Origin: Acetobacteraceae bacterium
GTDB taxonomy: Bacteria; Pseudomonadota; Alphaproteobacteria; Acetobacterales; Acetobacteraceae
Length of the DNA: 58,850 nucleotides
Assembly (NCBI GenBank): GCA_003151425.1
Contig: PLXO01000358.1
Span: 1 to 58,850, forward strand
Reading direction: 5' to 3'
Positions 34,333 through 42,030 of the stretch are shown here, piece after piece. The translations under genes and the position numbers were made by a program. The notes below the pieces were generated by a model. It saw only the letters and a list, made by a program, of their open reading frames with translations. It was not told where the DNA came from and made no database searches. Numbering within the stretch: position 1 is the stretch's first letter; the number at the start of each line of letters is the position of its first letter.

Positions 34333-34773
34333 ATGAAGTCACCTCCTCGCACCATTAGAATTGCCTGGTACCGGAGTGAGGACGGAGTCCCAGGCATCCA
34401 CTTCCCGCCCGCGCTTTGGGACATGGTTTGCACAGCCGTTGAACGGCACGGCGGGGCGTTGCCGCAGGACGTGATAGCGACCTATATGGACGCGCTGATC
34501 CGCATGAATACAAAGGTCAGGCCGGCCGAGCGAGCGCTGATCAATCTTGAATGGCTCATCTACGGCGCGACGACGGCGAGGAACCTCAGGCCGTCCTCGC
34601 CTTTCGAGACGACGCGGTGGCGACAATTGCGCGGCGTTGGGATACTTCCGAAGAAAAGGTGTGCGAGGTCATCGCCGACTCGCTTCTCCAATCCATCAAC
34701 GAACAATATGAAATGTCCTGTCTATCATGAAATACGGCTACGCATGGATATCGACGGACGGGCAGAGCGTTGA
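34333..34773 (+). CDS. Hypothetical protein, probably frameshifted in its second half
   Basis: The first 75 residues (RTIRIAWYRSEDGVPGIHF, PPALWDMVCTAVERHGG, AERALINLEWLIYG) look like a folded protein. After about 34550 this frame becomes Arg/Ser-rich, while the next frame becomes protein-like (34551-34730). Either two overlapping genes or one gene with a frameshift are possible. Family is unknown. The DNA is less GC-rich than the backbone. Confidence 0.4.
   Translation: MKSPPRTIRIAWYRSEDGVPGIHFPPALWDMVCTAVERHGGALPQDVIATYMDALIRMNTKVRPAERALINLEWLIYGATTARNLRPSSPFETTRWRQLRGVGILPKKRCARSSPTRFSNPSTNNMKCPVYHEIRLRMDIDGRAER
34551..34730 (+). CDS. Small hypothetical protein coupled to recombinase remnant
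   Basis: From the ATG at 34551 a 59-codon frame reads MAHLRRDDGEEPQAVLAF...IARRWDTSEEKVCEVIADSLLQ and ends at a TGA that overlaps the start of the serine recombinase fragment (ATGA, 34727-34730). It may be the real C-terminal part of the protein encoded from 34333, joined through a frameshift near 34550, or a separate small gene. The helical ARRWDTSEEKVCEVIADSLL segment suggests a small DNA-binding or adaptor domain, but this is a guess. Confidence 0.4.
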   Translation: MAHLRRDDGEEPQAVLAFRDDAVATIARRWDTSEEKVCEVIADSLLQSINEQYEMSCLS

Positions 34774-34816
34774 CGGCCAGGTGCGCCAACTGACCAAGGC
34801 CGGATGCAAGAAATTG
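34727..34816 (+). pseudogene. Serine recombinase (resolvase/invertase), N-terminal remnant
   Basis: The frame MKYGYAWISTDGQSVDGQVRQLTKAGCKK matches the start of small serine recombinases (Y-x-R-V-S-T-x-x-Q-S-x-x-x-Q, with the catalytic Ser in the xxST motif). The usual Arg at the R-V-S-T position is Trp here, and similarity ends after about 30 residues. The normal length is about 190 residues, so this is a dead fragment. Confidence 0.7.
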
Positions 34817-34900
34817 ATCGCATCTGGTACATCCCCGAGCGCGCGCAAGGCGCAAATGGGCGTTCCTACCGCGATAATTATAAGACACGAACGGCTTAGG

Positions 34901-34922
34901 GACGCTAACCGAGCGTCTTTTT
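34901..34922 (+). terminator. Rho-independent terminator
   Basis: GACGCT-AACCG-AGCGTC followed by TTTTT. It ends any plus-strand transcript through 34333-34816 and lies right at the stop codon of the converging gene 34922-35287. Confidence 0.6.
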
Positions 34923-35287
34923 CAACGGGGATTCGGAACCATTCCGTTCAACGTATGGCCACCAATAGCCGGACGCCTAGCGGCTTCAGCAACATCCTCG
35001 TCCATCGACGCAAAAGCATCTGCCCCACCGTAAATCGGATTTTCTTTCAATTTAGCCGCCTCGGCGAGCTTAGCTTTCTGTTCAGCCAGCGACTTGGCGC
35101 GGTCTTCGCCACGCAGCCTCTCGTTGAGACGAGTCATATTTTCCGCGTTCACGCCTTCCTGTATATTGTTGATGGTCTCAACCAGAATACCCAACGGTGC
35201 ACCTACCACCAGCAAGGCGAGCGGTAATTCTTTATCACTAAACCACTCGCGTGCACCTCGTCTGAAGTCGTCGATTATGGACGCCAT
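34922..35287 (-). CDS. Small hypothetical membrane-anchored protein
   Basis: The ATG at 35287 follows ATGGAGGGAATC, giving a 121-residue product. A hydrophobic segment (LPLALLVVGAPLGILVETI) at about 22-40 could anchor it in the membrane, followed by a charged helical region (RLNERLRGEDRAKSLAEQKAKLAEAAKLKE) that may form a coiled coil. The upstream 60 bases are AT-rich and promoter-like. No family is recognised. A terminator lies at its 3' end. Confidence 0.5.
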   Translation of the reverse strand: MASIIDDFRRGAREWFSDKELPLALLVVGAPLGILVETINNIQEGVNAENMTRLNERLRGEDRAKSLAEQKAKLAEAAKLKENPIYGGADAFASMDEDVAEAARRPAIGGHTLNGMVPNPR

Positions 35288-35362
35288 GATTCCCTCCATT
35301 GTTAAAATCCGTCTCGAATACAATAATATAAGATCATGAAAGAATACTTAAGTGCGCGGAAT

Positions 35363-35467
35363 CTATAGTTGATTTTTCTTTAACCATCCATGTCGCGGCG
35401 ATTGCTGTGATTTTTCGGCTCCGGCGCAATAGTCAGTCTTCGAGGCCGCCGCCGTAAGCAGGATCAT
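35363..35467 (-). pseudogene. Short truncated gene behind family 2 leader
   Basis: The ATG at 35467, preceded by ACAGGAGGCGCC, opens a 34-codon frame (MILLTAAASKTDYCAGAEKS...) that ends in AT-rich DNA. The strong leader and ribosome-binding site with so short a frame suggest that the original backbone gene was cut at about 35400 by the adjoining AT-rich insert. Confidence 0.4.
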
Positions 35468-35660
35468 CGTGGCGCCTCCTGTGATCGTCCGAAGCCGCGG
35501 GATGCGGCCTCGGTAGCGCGGACCAGGACGGCGCCGGCTTCCGGGGCTCAACACGCCCGGGTTTCCCGGGCGCTTGGGAATTTTGCAGCGAAGCGACCGC
35601 GAGGAGGCGCGCCCCGCTGGGGCGATGGCCGGGGAAAATTTCTGTTGAACCGCGGAGGTC
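35468..35660 (-). promoter_or_regulatory. Conserved leader, family 2, copy C (minus strand)
   Basis: On the minus strand this contains GGTTCAACAGAAATTTTCCCC, GCTGCAAAATTCCCAAGC, CGTGTTGAG and GAGGCCGCAT in the order seen in the two DUF736 leaders, ending at the ribosome-binding site of the short frame at 35467. The middle part is more diverged. Confidence 0.55.
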
Positions 35661-36318
35661 CGAAGGACCGAGAGCCAAGCCGTCATCCTGCGCTCGAACG
35701 AGGCTTGCATCCTCACCCTGCGGCTTCGGCACAAGGAGGCGCGATCACCGTGGCAGGGCATTCAGAGGGAACCGCATTTCAGGGCTCGTCGGGTCCGCAG
35801 CCGCTCCGGCACATCGGTCGCTTGACCGGCGGGTGCTTCACGGAATCCGGTGGTCGCCGCGATCGAGAGACAGCCTGATGGCAGGGGGCGACAGAAGGTC
35901 GGTCCCGTCGCGCTGCGCGCGAACGCGCTCTACGCGCCTGCCACCATCGCGTCAGGCTTGCCGAGCCGCGCCTGACGTGAAGGGGCGCGTCTCGGCCATC
36001 CGGTCACGATCACTCGGGGCCGCGACAGCGGCGGCATGGGCAGCGACTCACCCGCACGCGTTTGCGGGTCGTCCGCTCGCGGTCACGAGCAATGCCGCGG
36101 CCATGCCGCTCATGGCTACCGTCGGGTGATGCAGCGGCCCAGGCTCGCACCGGGGCCGGTGGCTGCGGGGAACGGGTGATGCTCCACCCTGTCGCTTCGA
36201 TGCAGCGGGCAATGTTTCGGCGCTCAAATCATCCTCTATCGCTGCCCGAGTTGCCGGCGTTGCGTTGCGGTGCGTGACGGCCTCCGATGCCGCCCGTCCT
36301 GCGCGAAACCATCCAGAC
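35661..36318. other. Intergenic, no gene recognised
   Basis: A long GC-rich stretch left of the insertion sequence. Open frames occur in most phases but none has a start signal or a recognisable domain. Composition is that of the element backbone. Confidence 0.3.
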
Positions 36319-36423
36319 CTTATGTTCGCAGTCATCACCTGTCTAACGGCGAGAGAACCCCGGTTATAATCGGGCAAGCTCAATCCCTGATGGACGGAGC
36401 AATCCTTAACGAAGGAGATGACG

Positions 36424-37527
36424 ATGGATACACTGTATATTGGACTTGATGTCCATAAAGCAACTATCACAATTGCAACCGCTGAAGAAGGTCGTGATGG
36501 CGAACTTCGATCTCAAGGAACGATAGAAAACACGCCGGCCAGCGTTGACAAGCTCATGAAGAGATTGGCAAAGCAAGGCCTCACGCTTCATTTCTGCTAC
36601 GAGGCCGGATGTTGTGGTTATGGGCTGCATCGACAGATTACGGCTGCCGGACACCTCTGCAGCGTTATTGCACCGAGCCGAATCCCAAAGAAGCCAGGTG
36701 AGCGCGTGAAGACAGATCGACGCGATGCCCTGAAGCTAGCCCGTCTTCTGCGTGCAGGTGAATTGGATGTCATATGGGTGCCCGATGTCGCCCATGAGGC
36801 GATGCGGGATTTAGTCCGCTCTCGCGCTGATGCCTGCAACCATCTGAAAGCAGCCAAACAGCAGCTGCAGTCTTTCCTATTGCGGCATGGCCGGATTTAC
36901 AGTGGTTTATCCTCATGGACCCGCACGCATTACAAATGGCTTGCCGAGCAAAAGTTTGAGCACACGGCACACCAGATTGTCTTTCAAGATTATATCAACG
37001 CCATTCATGATGGCGAAAAACGAGAGGGGCAACTTATCAAGCAGATTGAAAGGTTGCTGCCTCAATGGAAGATGAGGCCTTTGGTTGATGCCAATTGTCT
37101 GATGAAAGGCCTTAATCTGGTTGCTTCAGCAACGGTGCTTTCCGTGACAGGGGATCCACGGCGCTTTCCATCACCGGCACAGCTCAGCAGCTATTTAGGG
37201 CTCGTTCCATCCGAGCATTCGAGCGGGAACAGTACGAAACGCGCAGGCATCACTAAAGCAGGCAATAGCGAGGCCAGACGCGTTTTGGTTCAGGCTGGCT
37301 GGTGTTATCGTTTTCCGGCCAGGATCGCTACGCCGAAGGAACCAAAACTCACAGCTGCCGACAAAGCCATTCGTGATGTCGCGTGGAAAGCTCAGGTCAG
37401 ACTATGTGCCCGCTACCGCCGCTTTATCGCTGGCGGCAAGCTGGCTCCCGTAGCTTGTGCCGCCATCGCGCGTGAACTGGCAACCTACATCTGGGAGATG
37501 GGACAAATCGTTCCGATCTCCAGCTGA
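36424..37527 (+). CDS. IS110-family DEDD transposase
   Basis: The second ATG (36424) is spaced six bases from GAAGGAG and is preferred to the ATG at 36418. The 367-residue product shows an N-terminal RuvC-like DEDD domain (GLDVHK near residue 7-12, CYEAG near 59-63, KTDRRDALKLARLL near 98-111) and a C-terminal Tnp domain (LNLVASATVLSVTGDPRRFPSPAQLSSYLGLVPSE; GNSTKRAGITKAGNSEARRVLVQAGW) with its conserved Ser residues. These recombinases act with a bridge RNA made from the element ends. It appears intact. Confidence 0.93.
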   Translation: MDTLYIGLDVHKATITIATAEEGRDGELRSQGTIENTPASVDKLMKRLAKQGLTLHFCYEAGCCGYGLHRQITAAGHLCSVIAPSRIPKKPGERVKTDRRDALKLARLLRAGELDVIWVPDVAHEAMRDLVRSRADACNHLKAAKQQLQSFLLRHGRIYSGLSSWTRTHYKWLAEQKFEHTAHQIVFQDYINAIHDGEKREGQLIKQIERLLPQWKMRPLVDANCLMKGLNLVASATVLSVTGDPRRFPSPAQLSSYLGLVPSEHSSGNSTKRAGITKAGNSEARRVLVQAGWCYRFPARIATPKEPKLTAADKAIRDVAWKAQVRLCARYRRFIAGGKLAPVACAAIARELATYIWEMGQIVPISS

Positions 37528-37814
37528 CGCGAAAGCGCTTGTGCCCTACATTCTGGCAAACACAGCGAAAGAGCCGGGCTCCGTTTGGGTAGTACTCGAA
37601 GGATCTGTGGGCAGATCTACGACGATTGGCGCCCGATTCCAGACTGAGTTAGACCCGCGACGACACATGATAATGCGGTAAATAAGCCCGCGTATAAGAG
37701 AATGATCACACGACGCTTTGCGCCCGACTCTTTCACCTGGTTTGCCAGTTTATAATTTTTTGTAAATGCCTTCAACAAGAAGAAGCGCTAACGGAGGGAC
37801 TTGTTTTTAACTCT
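37528..37814 (+). ncRNA. Candidate bridge (seek) RNA region of the IS1111-type element
   Basis: In IS1111-type elements the guide RNA is made from the non-coding DNA downstream of the transposase gene. Here 287 bases without a gene lie between the stop codon and the right inverted repeat, with hairpins such as GATCTG-TGGG-CAGATC at 37602-37617. This is a prediction from position and family knowledge; the guide loops could not be matched to the target by eye. Confidence 0.45.
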
Positions 37815-37974
37815 TGACTACGAACATAAGAGATCCTTGCGTCCGCAGATTCGCGCGGGGTGTTCAGCCTTTGTGGGACCGGTGGGATCGGCCGGTCTTG
37901 CGTGTCCCCTGTCGTGATGGCGATGGACAGACGCCAGCGTCTCCTTGGCAGAAGCCCGCACCATCGATTGCAGC

Positions 37975-38187
37975 CTCTCCTCAGCGCAACCTGACCCCTT
38001 GGCCCTTGTCGCTGCGCGACGACGCCGTTCAACAGGAATCTTCCCCTGCCGCAAGCGGCATTCCTCTCGAGGCAAGATTCCCAAGCCCCTTCGCTGCGCT
38101 GCGGAGTGTTGATCAGCGCCGGCCAGCGGTGTCGGGCGGTTTGCTGTCGAGGCCGCATCGGGCGGCCTCCGCAAGCAAAGGAGACTA
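37975..38187 (+). promoter_or_regulatory. Conserved leader, family 2, copy B
   Basis: Shares with 22800-23006 the run CGACGCCGTTCAACAG, CTTCCCCTGCCGC, GCGGCATTCCTC, ATTCCCAAGCCCC, GTGTTGATC, GTCGGGCGGT and CTGTCGAGGCCGCA, and directly precedes a DUF736 gene. The stretch 37831-37974 between the insertion sequence and this leader holds no gene. Confidence 0.65.
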
Positions 38188-38190
38188 CCA

Positions 38191-38481
38191 ATGGCGACCA
38201 TCGGCACATTCACGAAGAAGGACGCGACCTATCAAGGCACGATCGCCACCCTGACCCTCAAGGCCAAGGTGAACATCACCCCCGTCGCTCGCGACAACGA
38301 CAAGGCCCCGGATTTCCGGGTCTACGCAGGATCGGCAGAGATCGGAGCGGCCTGGTCCACCACCGCCAAGAACGGCAACGCCTATCTCTCGGTCAAGCTC
38401 GACGATCCCAGCTTCGCAGCGGCGATCTTCGCCCGCCTGGTCGAGAGCGACGGATCCCACGTCCTCGTCTGGTCCCGCTAA
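38191..38481 (+). CDS. DUF736 family protein (copy 2)
   Basis: A 96-residue protein with ribosome-binding site AAAGGAG. It is a paralogue of the protein at 23008: MATIGTF start, TLTLKAKVNITPV, DFRVYAGSAEIGAAWSTT, AYLSVKLDDPSF, ending VLVWSR. Function unknown. It is followed by a strong terminator and another typical backbone gene, so this is a third backbone module in the window. Confidence 0.9.
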   Translation: MATIGTFTKKDATYQGTIATLTLKAKVNITPVARDNDKAPDFRVYAGSAEIGAAWSTTAKNGNAYLSVKLDDPSFAAAIFARLVESDGSHVLVWSR

Positions 38482-38486
38482 TCCAA

Positions 38487-38520
38487 CCGGCCCCGGTGCA
38501 AGCCGGGGCCTTTCTTTTTC
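38487..38520 (+). terminator. Rho-independent terminator after DUF736 copy 2
   Basis: GGCCCCGG-TGCAA-GCCGGGGCC (38489-38510) followed by TTTCTTTTTC. Confidence 0.8.
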
Positions 38521-38545
38521 ACTTTCGACGAAAGGAATTTCACCC

Positions 38546-38854
38546 ATGACACATCAACAAAGACACCCGACGCTCTTCGATCTTGGCCAGATCGTCGCCA
38601 CCCCTGCCGCGCTGGCGGTCACGAGCCACGAATACCGGCTCGACTGCTTGAGGCGGCACCTGACCGGCGATTGGGGATGCGTATGCGCCGACGATCGCGC
38701 CGTTAACGACGACGCGGTCAAAACTGGCGAGCGCATCCTCTCGGCCTATCCGATCGATCCCGCCAAACCGTCCAAAGGCTTCGGCGACAACACCCTCTGG
38801 ATCATCACCGAGCGCGACCGCAGCGTAACGACGTTCCTCTTGGCGCCAATATAG
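38546..38854 (+). CDS. Small plasmid/ICE backbone protein, 3' end replaced
   Basis: The 102-residue product (MTHQQRHPTLFDLGQIVATPAALAV..., GDWGCVCADDRAVND, ERILSAYPI, LWIITERDRSVTTFLL) is of a kind very common behind DUF736 genes on alphaproteobacterial elements, sometimes labelled by mistake as a restriction subunit. Function is unknown. Relatives end in TTxLLPE(D/E)Y; here TTFLL is followed by API and a stop, because the next bases belong to a different gene fragment on the minus strand. The loss of about five residues may be harmless. Confidence 0.75.
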   Translation: MTHQQRHPTLFDLGQIVATPAALAVTSHEYRLDCLRRHLTGDWGCVCADDRAVNDDAVKTGERILSAYPIDPAKPSKGFGDNTLWIITERDRSVTTFLLAPI

Positions 38855-39061
38855 TGGCTGCGCATAGACATGTCCTTCGACACGCCCATCGAACATCTGG
38901 TCGCGGCGAACCGTGCCTGCCGACCGCCAATTGAGGCCGGGGACAATGTAATTGCCGGCGCGATCGGGCGCGCCGTGATAGAAGGCGACGGTCGTGTCGG
39001 TGGGCGTCGCACCGAAGGCTGGCGTCGCGACCAACATCAGGGCTAGGAGCGGGAGCTTCAT
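38845..39061 (-). pseudogene. Secreted PQQ/beta-propeller protein, N-terminal remnant
   Basis: From the ATG at 39061 the minus strand codes for a signal peptide (MKLPLLALMLVATPAFG-A) and the sequence YHGAPDRAGNYIVPGLNW, RDQMFDGRVEGHVYAQPLYW. This matches the start of exported beta-propeller proteins related to PQQ-dependent dehydrogenases. After YW at about 38845 the frame enters the neighbouring plus-strand gene and homology ends, so at least 80 percent of the gene is missing. Confidence 0.65.
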
Positions 39062-39388
39062 CCGATAATTCCCATCCATCGTGCCAGAGCGACCGGGGGG
39101 TACCGTCAGTCTTCACGCGGCCTGCTCAATGTTAGGCGCCGCCCCCGAGGCCCGCTATGGCTCAGCCCCTAACAGTCAAGCGCCGGCCGCCGAGGGGCCG
39201 GTTCCCTTCCGAAGCGGCACCAGCGGGTCGCTCGGGCGGGAACCGCCGAGTCCGATCCAATTCAGCGGTAGCCGGCGCCGCTTCGCCTAGACAGCCGGAT
39301 TCGACCCAAAGCGGTCCTTCGGAACACCGCTCCGGGCTTCCGGGTTCAATCGATCGCTGCGCACCAGACTTCTGCACCATAGCGTCCG
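39062..39388. other. Intergenic with dispersed repeat motifs
   Basis: No gene is seen. ATTCGACCCAAAGCGGTCCTTC near 39299-39320 and CCGAAGCGG...GGGAACCGCCGAGTC near 39210-39260 belong to the degenerate repeat family also present at 15.7-15.9, 41.8 and 55.65 kb. Confidence 0.4.
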
Positions 39389-40096
39389 CTAGTCGTGGTC
39401 GCAGCAGTCCTCGCCGCTCCAAGCCTCGCGCGCTTCCTTGACGACGAAACCGACAATTGCCAGCGAAGTCACCGCGTCCACCCACCACGCGCCCAGCACG
39501 ACTTCGGCCAATAAGCCGACAACAACGACGAGCGACAGCCACCCGCAGGTGATGCTCTCGGCAGCATCGGCCCGCATGGCGCGGCTGCCGAGCTGCGTTG
39601 CAATCGCGATCTTGCGTCGCGCCAGCAGGATCATGATCGGCATTGCCAGCAACGCAACGATAAATCCCGGAAGTGAAAATGCCTCGCCGTGGCGCGTCCA
39701 CAGACTCCATGCGGCTCCCGCGACGATGTAGGCCGCGAGCACGAACAGCAGCGCGCCGCCGATCCTACTGGCGGTTCGCTCGGCACGTTCGGAAAACGCC
39801 CGTCCGTGACGTAGTTCGACAGTGAGACGCCAGATCAACACGCCCGCCGATGCCAGCTCGATCACGCTATCAAGCCCGAAGGCCATCAACGTCAGGCTGC
39901 CCGCTACCAAGCCGGCTCCGATCGCCACGGCACCGTCGATCACCATCCATGCCACCGTCATCCACTCAAGGCGAAACGCCTGCTCGATCAGCGCTGTGCG
40001 TTGCGGCGTCAGCGCCGGGGCGGAAGGGGCGGAGCCGCAGCAAGCATCCGTGCAACTGTCCGCCACGCCAGCTTTCACGAGGTCACCATCCATCAT
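39389..40096 (-). CDS. Cation transporter of the CDF superfamily
   Basis: The ATG at 40096 lies two bases after the stop of the ArsR gene, so the 235-residue protein is co-transcribed with the repressor. It has five to six hydrophobic segments with the CDF-type signature GSLTLMAFGLDSVIELASAGVLIWRL and a second conserved WVDAVTSLAIVGFVVKEA. A cysteine pair (DACCGS) near the N-terminus and a CCDHD C-terminus could bind metal. It probably exports zinc or a similar ion across the inner membrane. Confidence 0.82.
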   Translation of the reverse strand: MMDGDLVKAGVADSCTDACCGSAPSAPALTPQRTALIEQAFRLEWMTVAWMVIDGAVAIGAGLVAGSLTLMAFGLDSVIELASAGVLIWRLTVELRHGRAFSERAERTASRIGGALLFVLAAYIVAGAAWSLWTRHGEAFSLPGFIVALLAMPIMILLARRKIAIATQLGSRAMRADAAESITCGWLSLVVVVGLLAEVVLGAWWVDAVTSLAIVGFVVKEAREAWSGEDCCDHD

Positions 40097-40098
40097 GC

Positions 40099-40440
40099 TC
40101 AAGGCTCCTCTGCATCGGCCTGTTCGCCCACATGGGCCACCATGTCGGTGATCGTGCATCGCACGTGCTCGTCGGCCGGTGAATAGAAAACCTGCTTGCC
40201 CTGCCGCTCGCCGCGCAGCAGACGTGCCGCCCGCAGCAGACGCAGGTGATGGCTGACCAATGATGGCGAAAGTCGCGTCCGTGCCGCCAAATCCGAAACG
40301 CAGATGGGCGCGGTCAAGCAAGCCAGGATGATCCTCAATCGGCTTGGATCACCCATCAGCCGAAACATCTCAGCCAATTCGATCGCCTGATCGTCGGTGA
40401 TTGACGGGCTGGTAATCACGTCGGCATATACCTCACGCAT
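40099..40440 (-). CDS. ArsR-family metal-sensing repressor (zinc type)
   Basis: The 113-residue winged-helix protein has the ArsR core (GDPSRLRIILACL, VSDLAARTRLSPSLVSHHLRLLRAARLL) and, near its C-terminus, DEH-(10 residues)-HVGE, an exact fit to the D-x-H-x10-H-x2-(E/H) alpha-5 site of SmtB/CzrA-type zinc and cobalt sensors. No cysteine-based arsenic or cadmium site (ELCVCDL) is seen. It is divergent from a CDF exporter gene, and a dyad covers its own start codon, so it should repress both units and release them when zinc is high. Confidence 0.92.
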   Translation of the reverse strand: MREVYADVITSPSITDDQAIELAEMFRLMGDPSRLRIILACLTAPICVSDLAARTRLSPSLVSHHLRLLRAARLLRGERQGKQVFYSPADEHVRCTITDMVAHVGEQADAEEP

Positions 40441-40454
40441 GAATAGCTGTTCAT
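40439..40454. promoter_or_regulatory. ArsR operator overlapping the repressor start codon
   Basis: ATGAA-TAGCTG-TTCAT is a dyad with perfect 5-bp arms, like the TGAA...TTCA sites of SmtB/CzrA regulators. Its left end is the repressor's start codon on the minus strand. A minus-strand -10 like TTATAG lies at about 40457-40464, so binding would block transcription start. Confidence 0.65.
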
Positions 40455-40504
40455 GCGACGCTATAACGTATCAGGCCAGCCGTCTAGCGCGTTTGGATCG
40501 AAAA

Positions 40505-41485
40505 ATGCCGGATCACGATCATCATCACGACCACGGGCACGAGCATGACGGCCACCACGGTCATGGTCATGGGCACGCACACGGCCACGGCGGCCACAGC
40601 CATGCACCGGTGAGCTTCGGGCGTGCCTTCGCCATCGGCATTGCCTTGAACCTCGCCTATGTGGCGGCGGAAGCGTTCTACGGGGTTGCGGCGCACTCAC
40701 TCGCCCTGCTGGCCGATGCCGGCCATAACTTTGGCGATGTGCTCGGCCTCGCCGCAGCGTGGGCCGCCGCTCTGCTCGTCAAAAGGCGGCCGTCCGCTCG
40801 CTTCAGCTACGGCCTCGGGCGAACGTCGGTGCTGGCGGCACTTGGGAACGCCGTTGCCCTGTTGGTCATCACTGGCGGCATTGCCTGGGAAGCCATCCGC
40901 CGTCTGATGGAGCCGGAACCAACAGGCGGTGCCACGATCATGGTAGTCGCTGCCGTCGGGATCATGATCAACGGGGCAACGGCCCTGCTGTTCATGGCCG
41001 GGCGCAAGGATGATCTGAATATCCGAGGCGCCTTCCTGCACATGGCGTCGGATGCCCTGGTGGCATTTGGTGTCGTGGTTGCGGGTGGGCTGATCTTGCT
41101 AACGGGCTGGCAGTGGCTCGATCCGGCGATCAGTCTTGTTATCAGTGCCGTTATCGTCGCGGGCACCTGGTCGCTGCTGCGGCAGGCCGTGCATCTCTCG
41201 CTCGATGCCGTGCCGCCCGGGATCGACCGCGCGAAGGTCGAAGGCTACCTGAACGAATTACCCGGCATTGTCGAAGTCCATGATCTGCACATTTGGGGTC
41301 TAAGCACCACAGAGAGTGCCTTAACCACGCATCTCGTCTGCGCGGATGGCACCGGACATGAAACCTTGCTGCTCCTTGTGTGCAGCGAGATTCGCAAGCG
41401 CTTCGGCATCGGACACGCAACCATCCAGTTTGAAACCGCTGAGATCGCACGCCTCTGCGCCCTAAGACCCGATCACATCGTCTGA
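40505..41485 (+). CDS. CDF-family zinc/cobalt exporter with His-rich N-terminus
   Basis: The ATG at 40505 starts MPDHDHHHDHGHEHDG, followed by more His-Gly repeats up to about residue 33, a metal-binding tail typical of CzcD/DmeF-type proteins. The 326-residue product has six hydrophobic segments, HSLALLADAGHNFGDV with the HxxxD site in segment 2 and LHMASDALVAFGVV in segment 5, and a C-terminal cytoplasmic domain (GIVEVHDLHIWGLSTTESALTTHLV). It exports divalent metal in exchange for protons and is controlled by the divergent ArsR gene. Confidence 0.92.
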   Translation: MPDHDHHHDHGHEHDGHHGHGHGHAHGHGGHSHAPVSFGRAFAIGIALNLAYVAAEAFYGVAAHSLALLADAGHNFGDVLGLAAAWAAALLVKRRPSARFSYGLGRTSVLAALGNAVALLVITGGIAWEAIRRLMEPEPTGGATIMVVAAVGIMINGATALLFMAGRKDDLNIRGAFLHMASDALVAFGVVVAGGLILLTGWQWLDPAISLVISAVIVAGTWSLLRQAVHLSLDAVPPGIDRAKVEGYLNELPGIVEVHDLHIWGLSTTESALTTHLVCADGTGHETLLLLVCSEIRKRFGIGHATIQFETAEIARLCALRPDHIV

Positions 41486-41531
41486 GGGGACGAATCCGGT
41501 AAACTCGCTGTGTTTGTCGACGTATTTCTCC

Positions 41532-41710
41532 GTTGTGTAATTCTTGCAGACCGTGTGAAAACTCGCGGCCGCACCGGCGCTCCGCAACTTTGATTCGCCC
41601 CCGGCCGGCGTATCGCAATAATGCTTTTCTACATGGTTCCGGGACGCATCGATATTGCGGCAGCCGAGCGTGCAACCGAGTTTTCACACAGTCTGCTTGA
41701 ATCATGCAAC
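41532..41710. mobile_element. MITE-like element with 20-bp inverted repeats
   Basis: GCAGACCGTGTGAAAACTCG at 41546-41565 and its near-perfect complement at 41677-41696 (one mismatch in 20) are flanked by further weaker matches out to 41532 and 41710. The roughly 180-bp unit has no gene. It may be a MITE or an internally deleted insertion sequence; the family is not certain. The repeat termini contain TTTTCACAC(A/G)GTCTGC. Confidence 0.55.
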
Positions 41711-42030
41711 AGAGACATGCCCGCCGCCTGTGCAGATTCCGATGGGGTCACCAGACCGCCGAACCGCCGCTTTCCACCCGAAGCGGCGGTAGCTGGGACA
41801 TCCGGCGGGAACCACCGAGTGCGACTCGTTGCTGACGATCAGGCTGAGGCGCTACCGCGTGCAGGCGCGAGTTTCTGAAGCGACCAGACCGTCGCAGACT
41901 GCACAGGCCGTGCGGCCCACGGGCGATCGTCATCGCGGGCACGGGGATCTCGCGGAAGTCACCTTTGGTGAGCGCTCAGTCGCGCCGCGGCAGGTCGAGA
42001 TCTGACTTGCCCCGCGCCGCGTCCAGCATG
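41711..42030. other. Intergenic with dispersed repeat motifs
   Basis: No gene is seen. CCGCTTTCCACCCGAAGCGG at 41762-41781 is a hairpin-forming member of the degenerate repeat family found between several modules of this window. Confidence 0.35.

Larger units (their letters stand above)
36319..37830 (+). mobile_element. IS110-family insertion sequence, IS1111 type
   Basis: A single DEDD transposase gene is framed by inverted repeats: CTTATGTTCGCAGTCA at 36319-36334 and its complement TTGACTACGAACATAAG-type sequence at 37815-37830 (one mismatch in the 14-15 innermost bases compared). IS1111-type elements are the IS110 relatives that have such subterminal repeats. The exact ends may lie a few bases outside. 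Base composition is well below that of the flanks. The left non-coding end is about 100 bp, the right about 300 bp. Confidence 0.8.
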
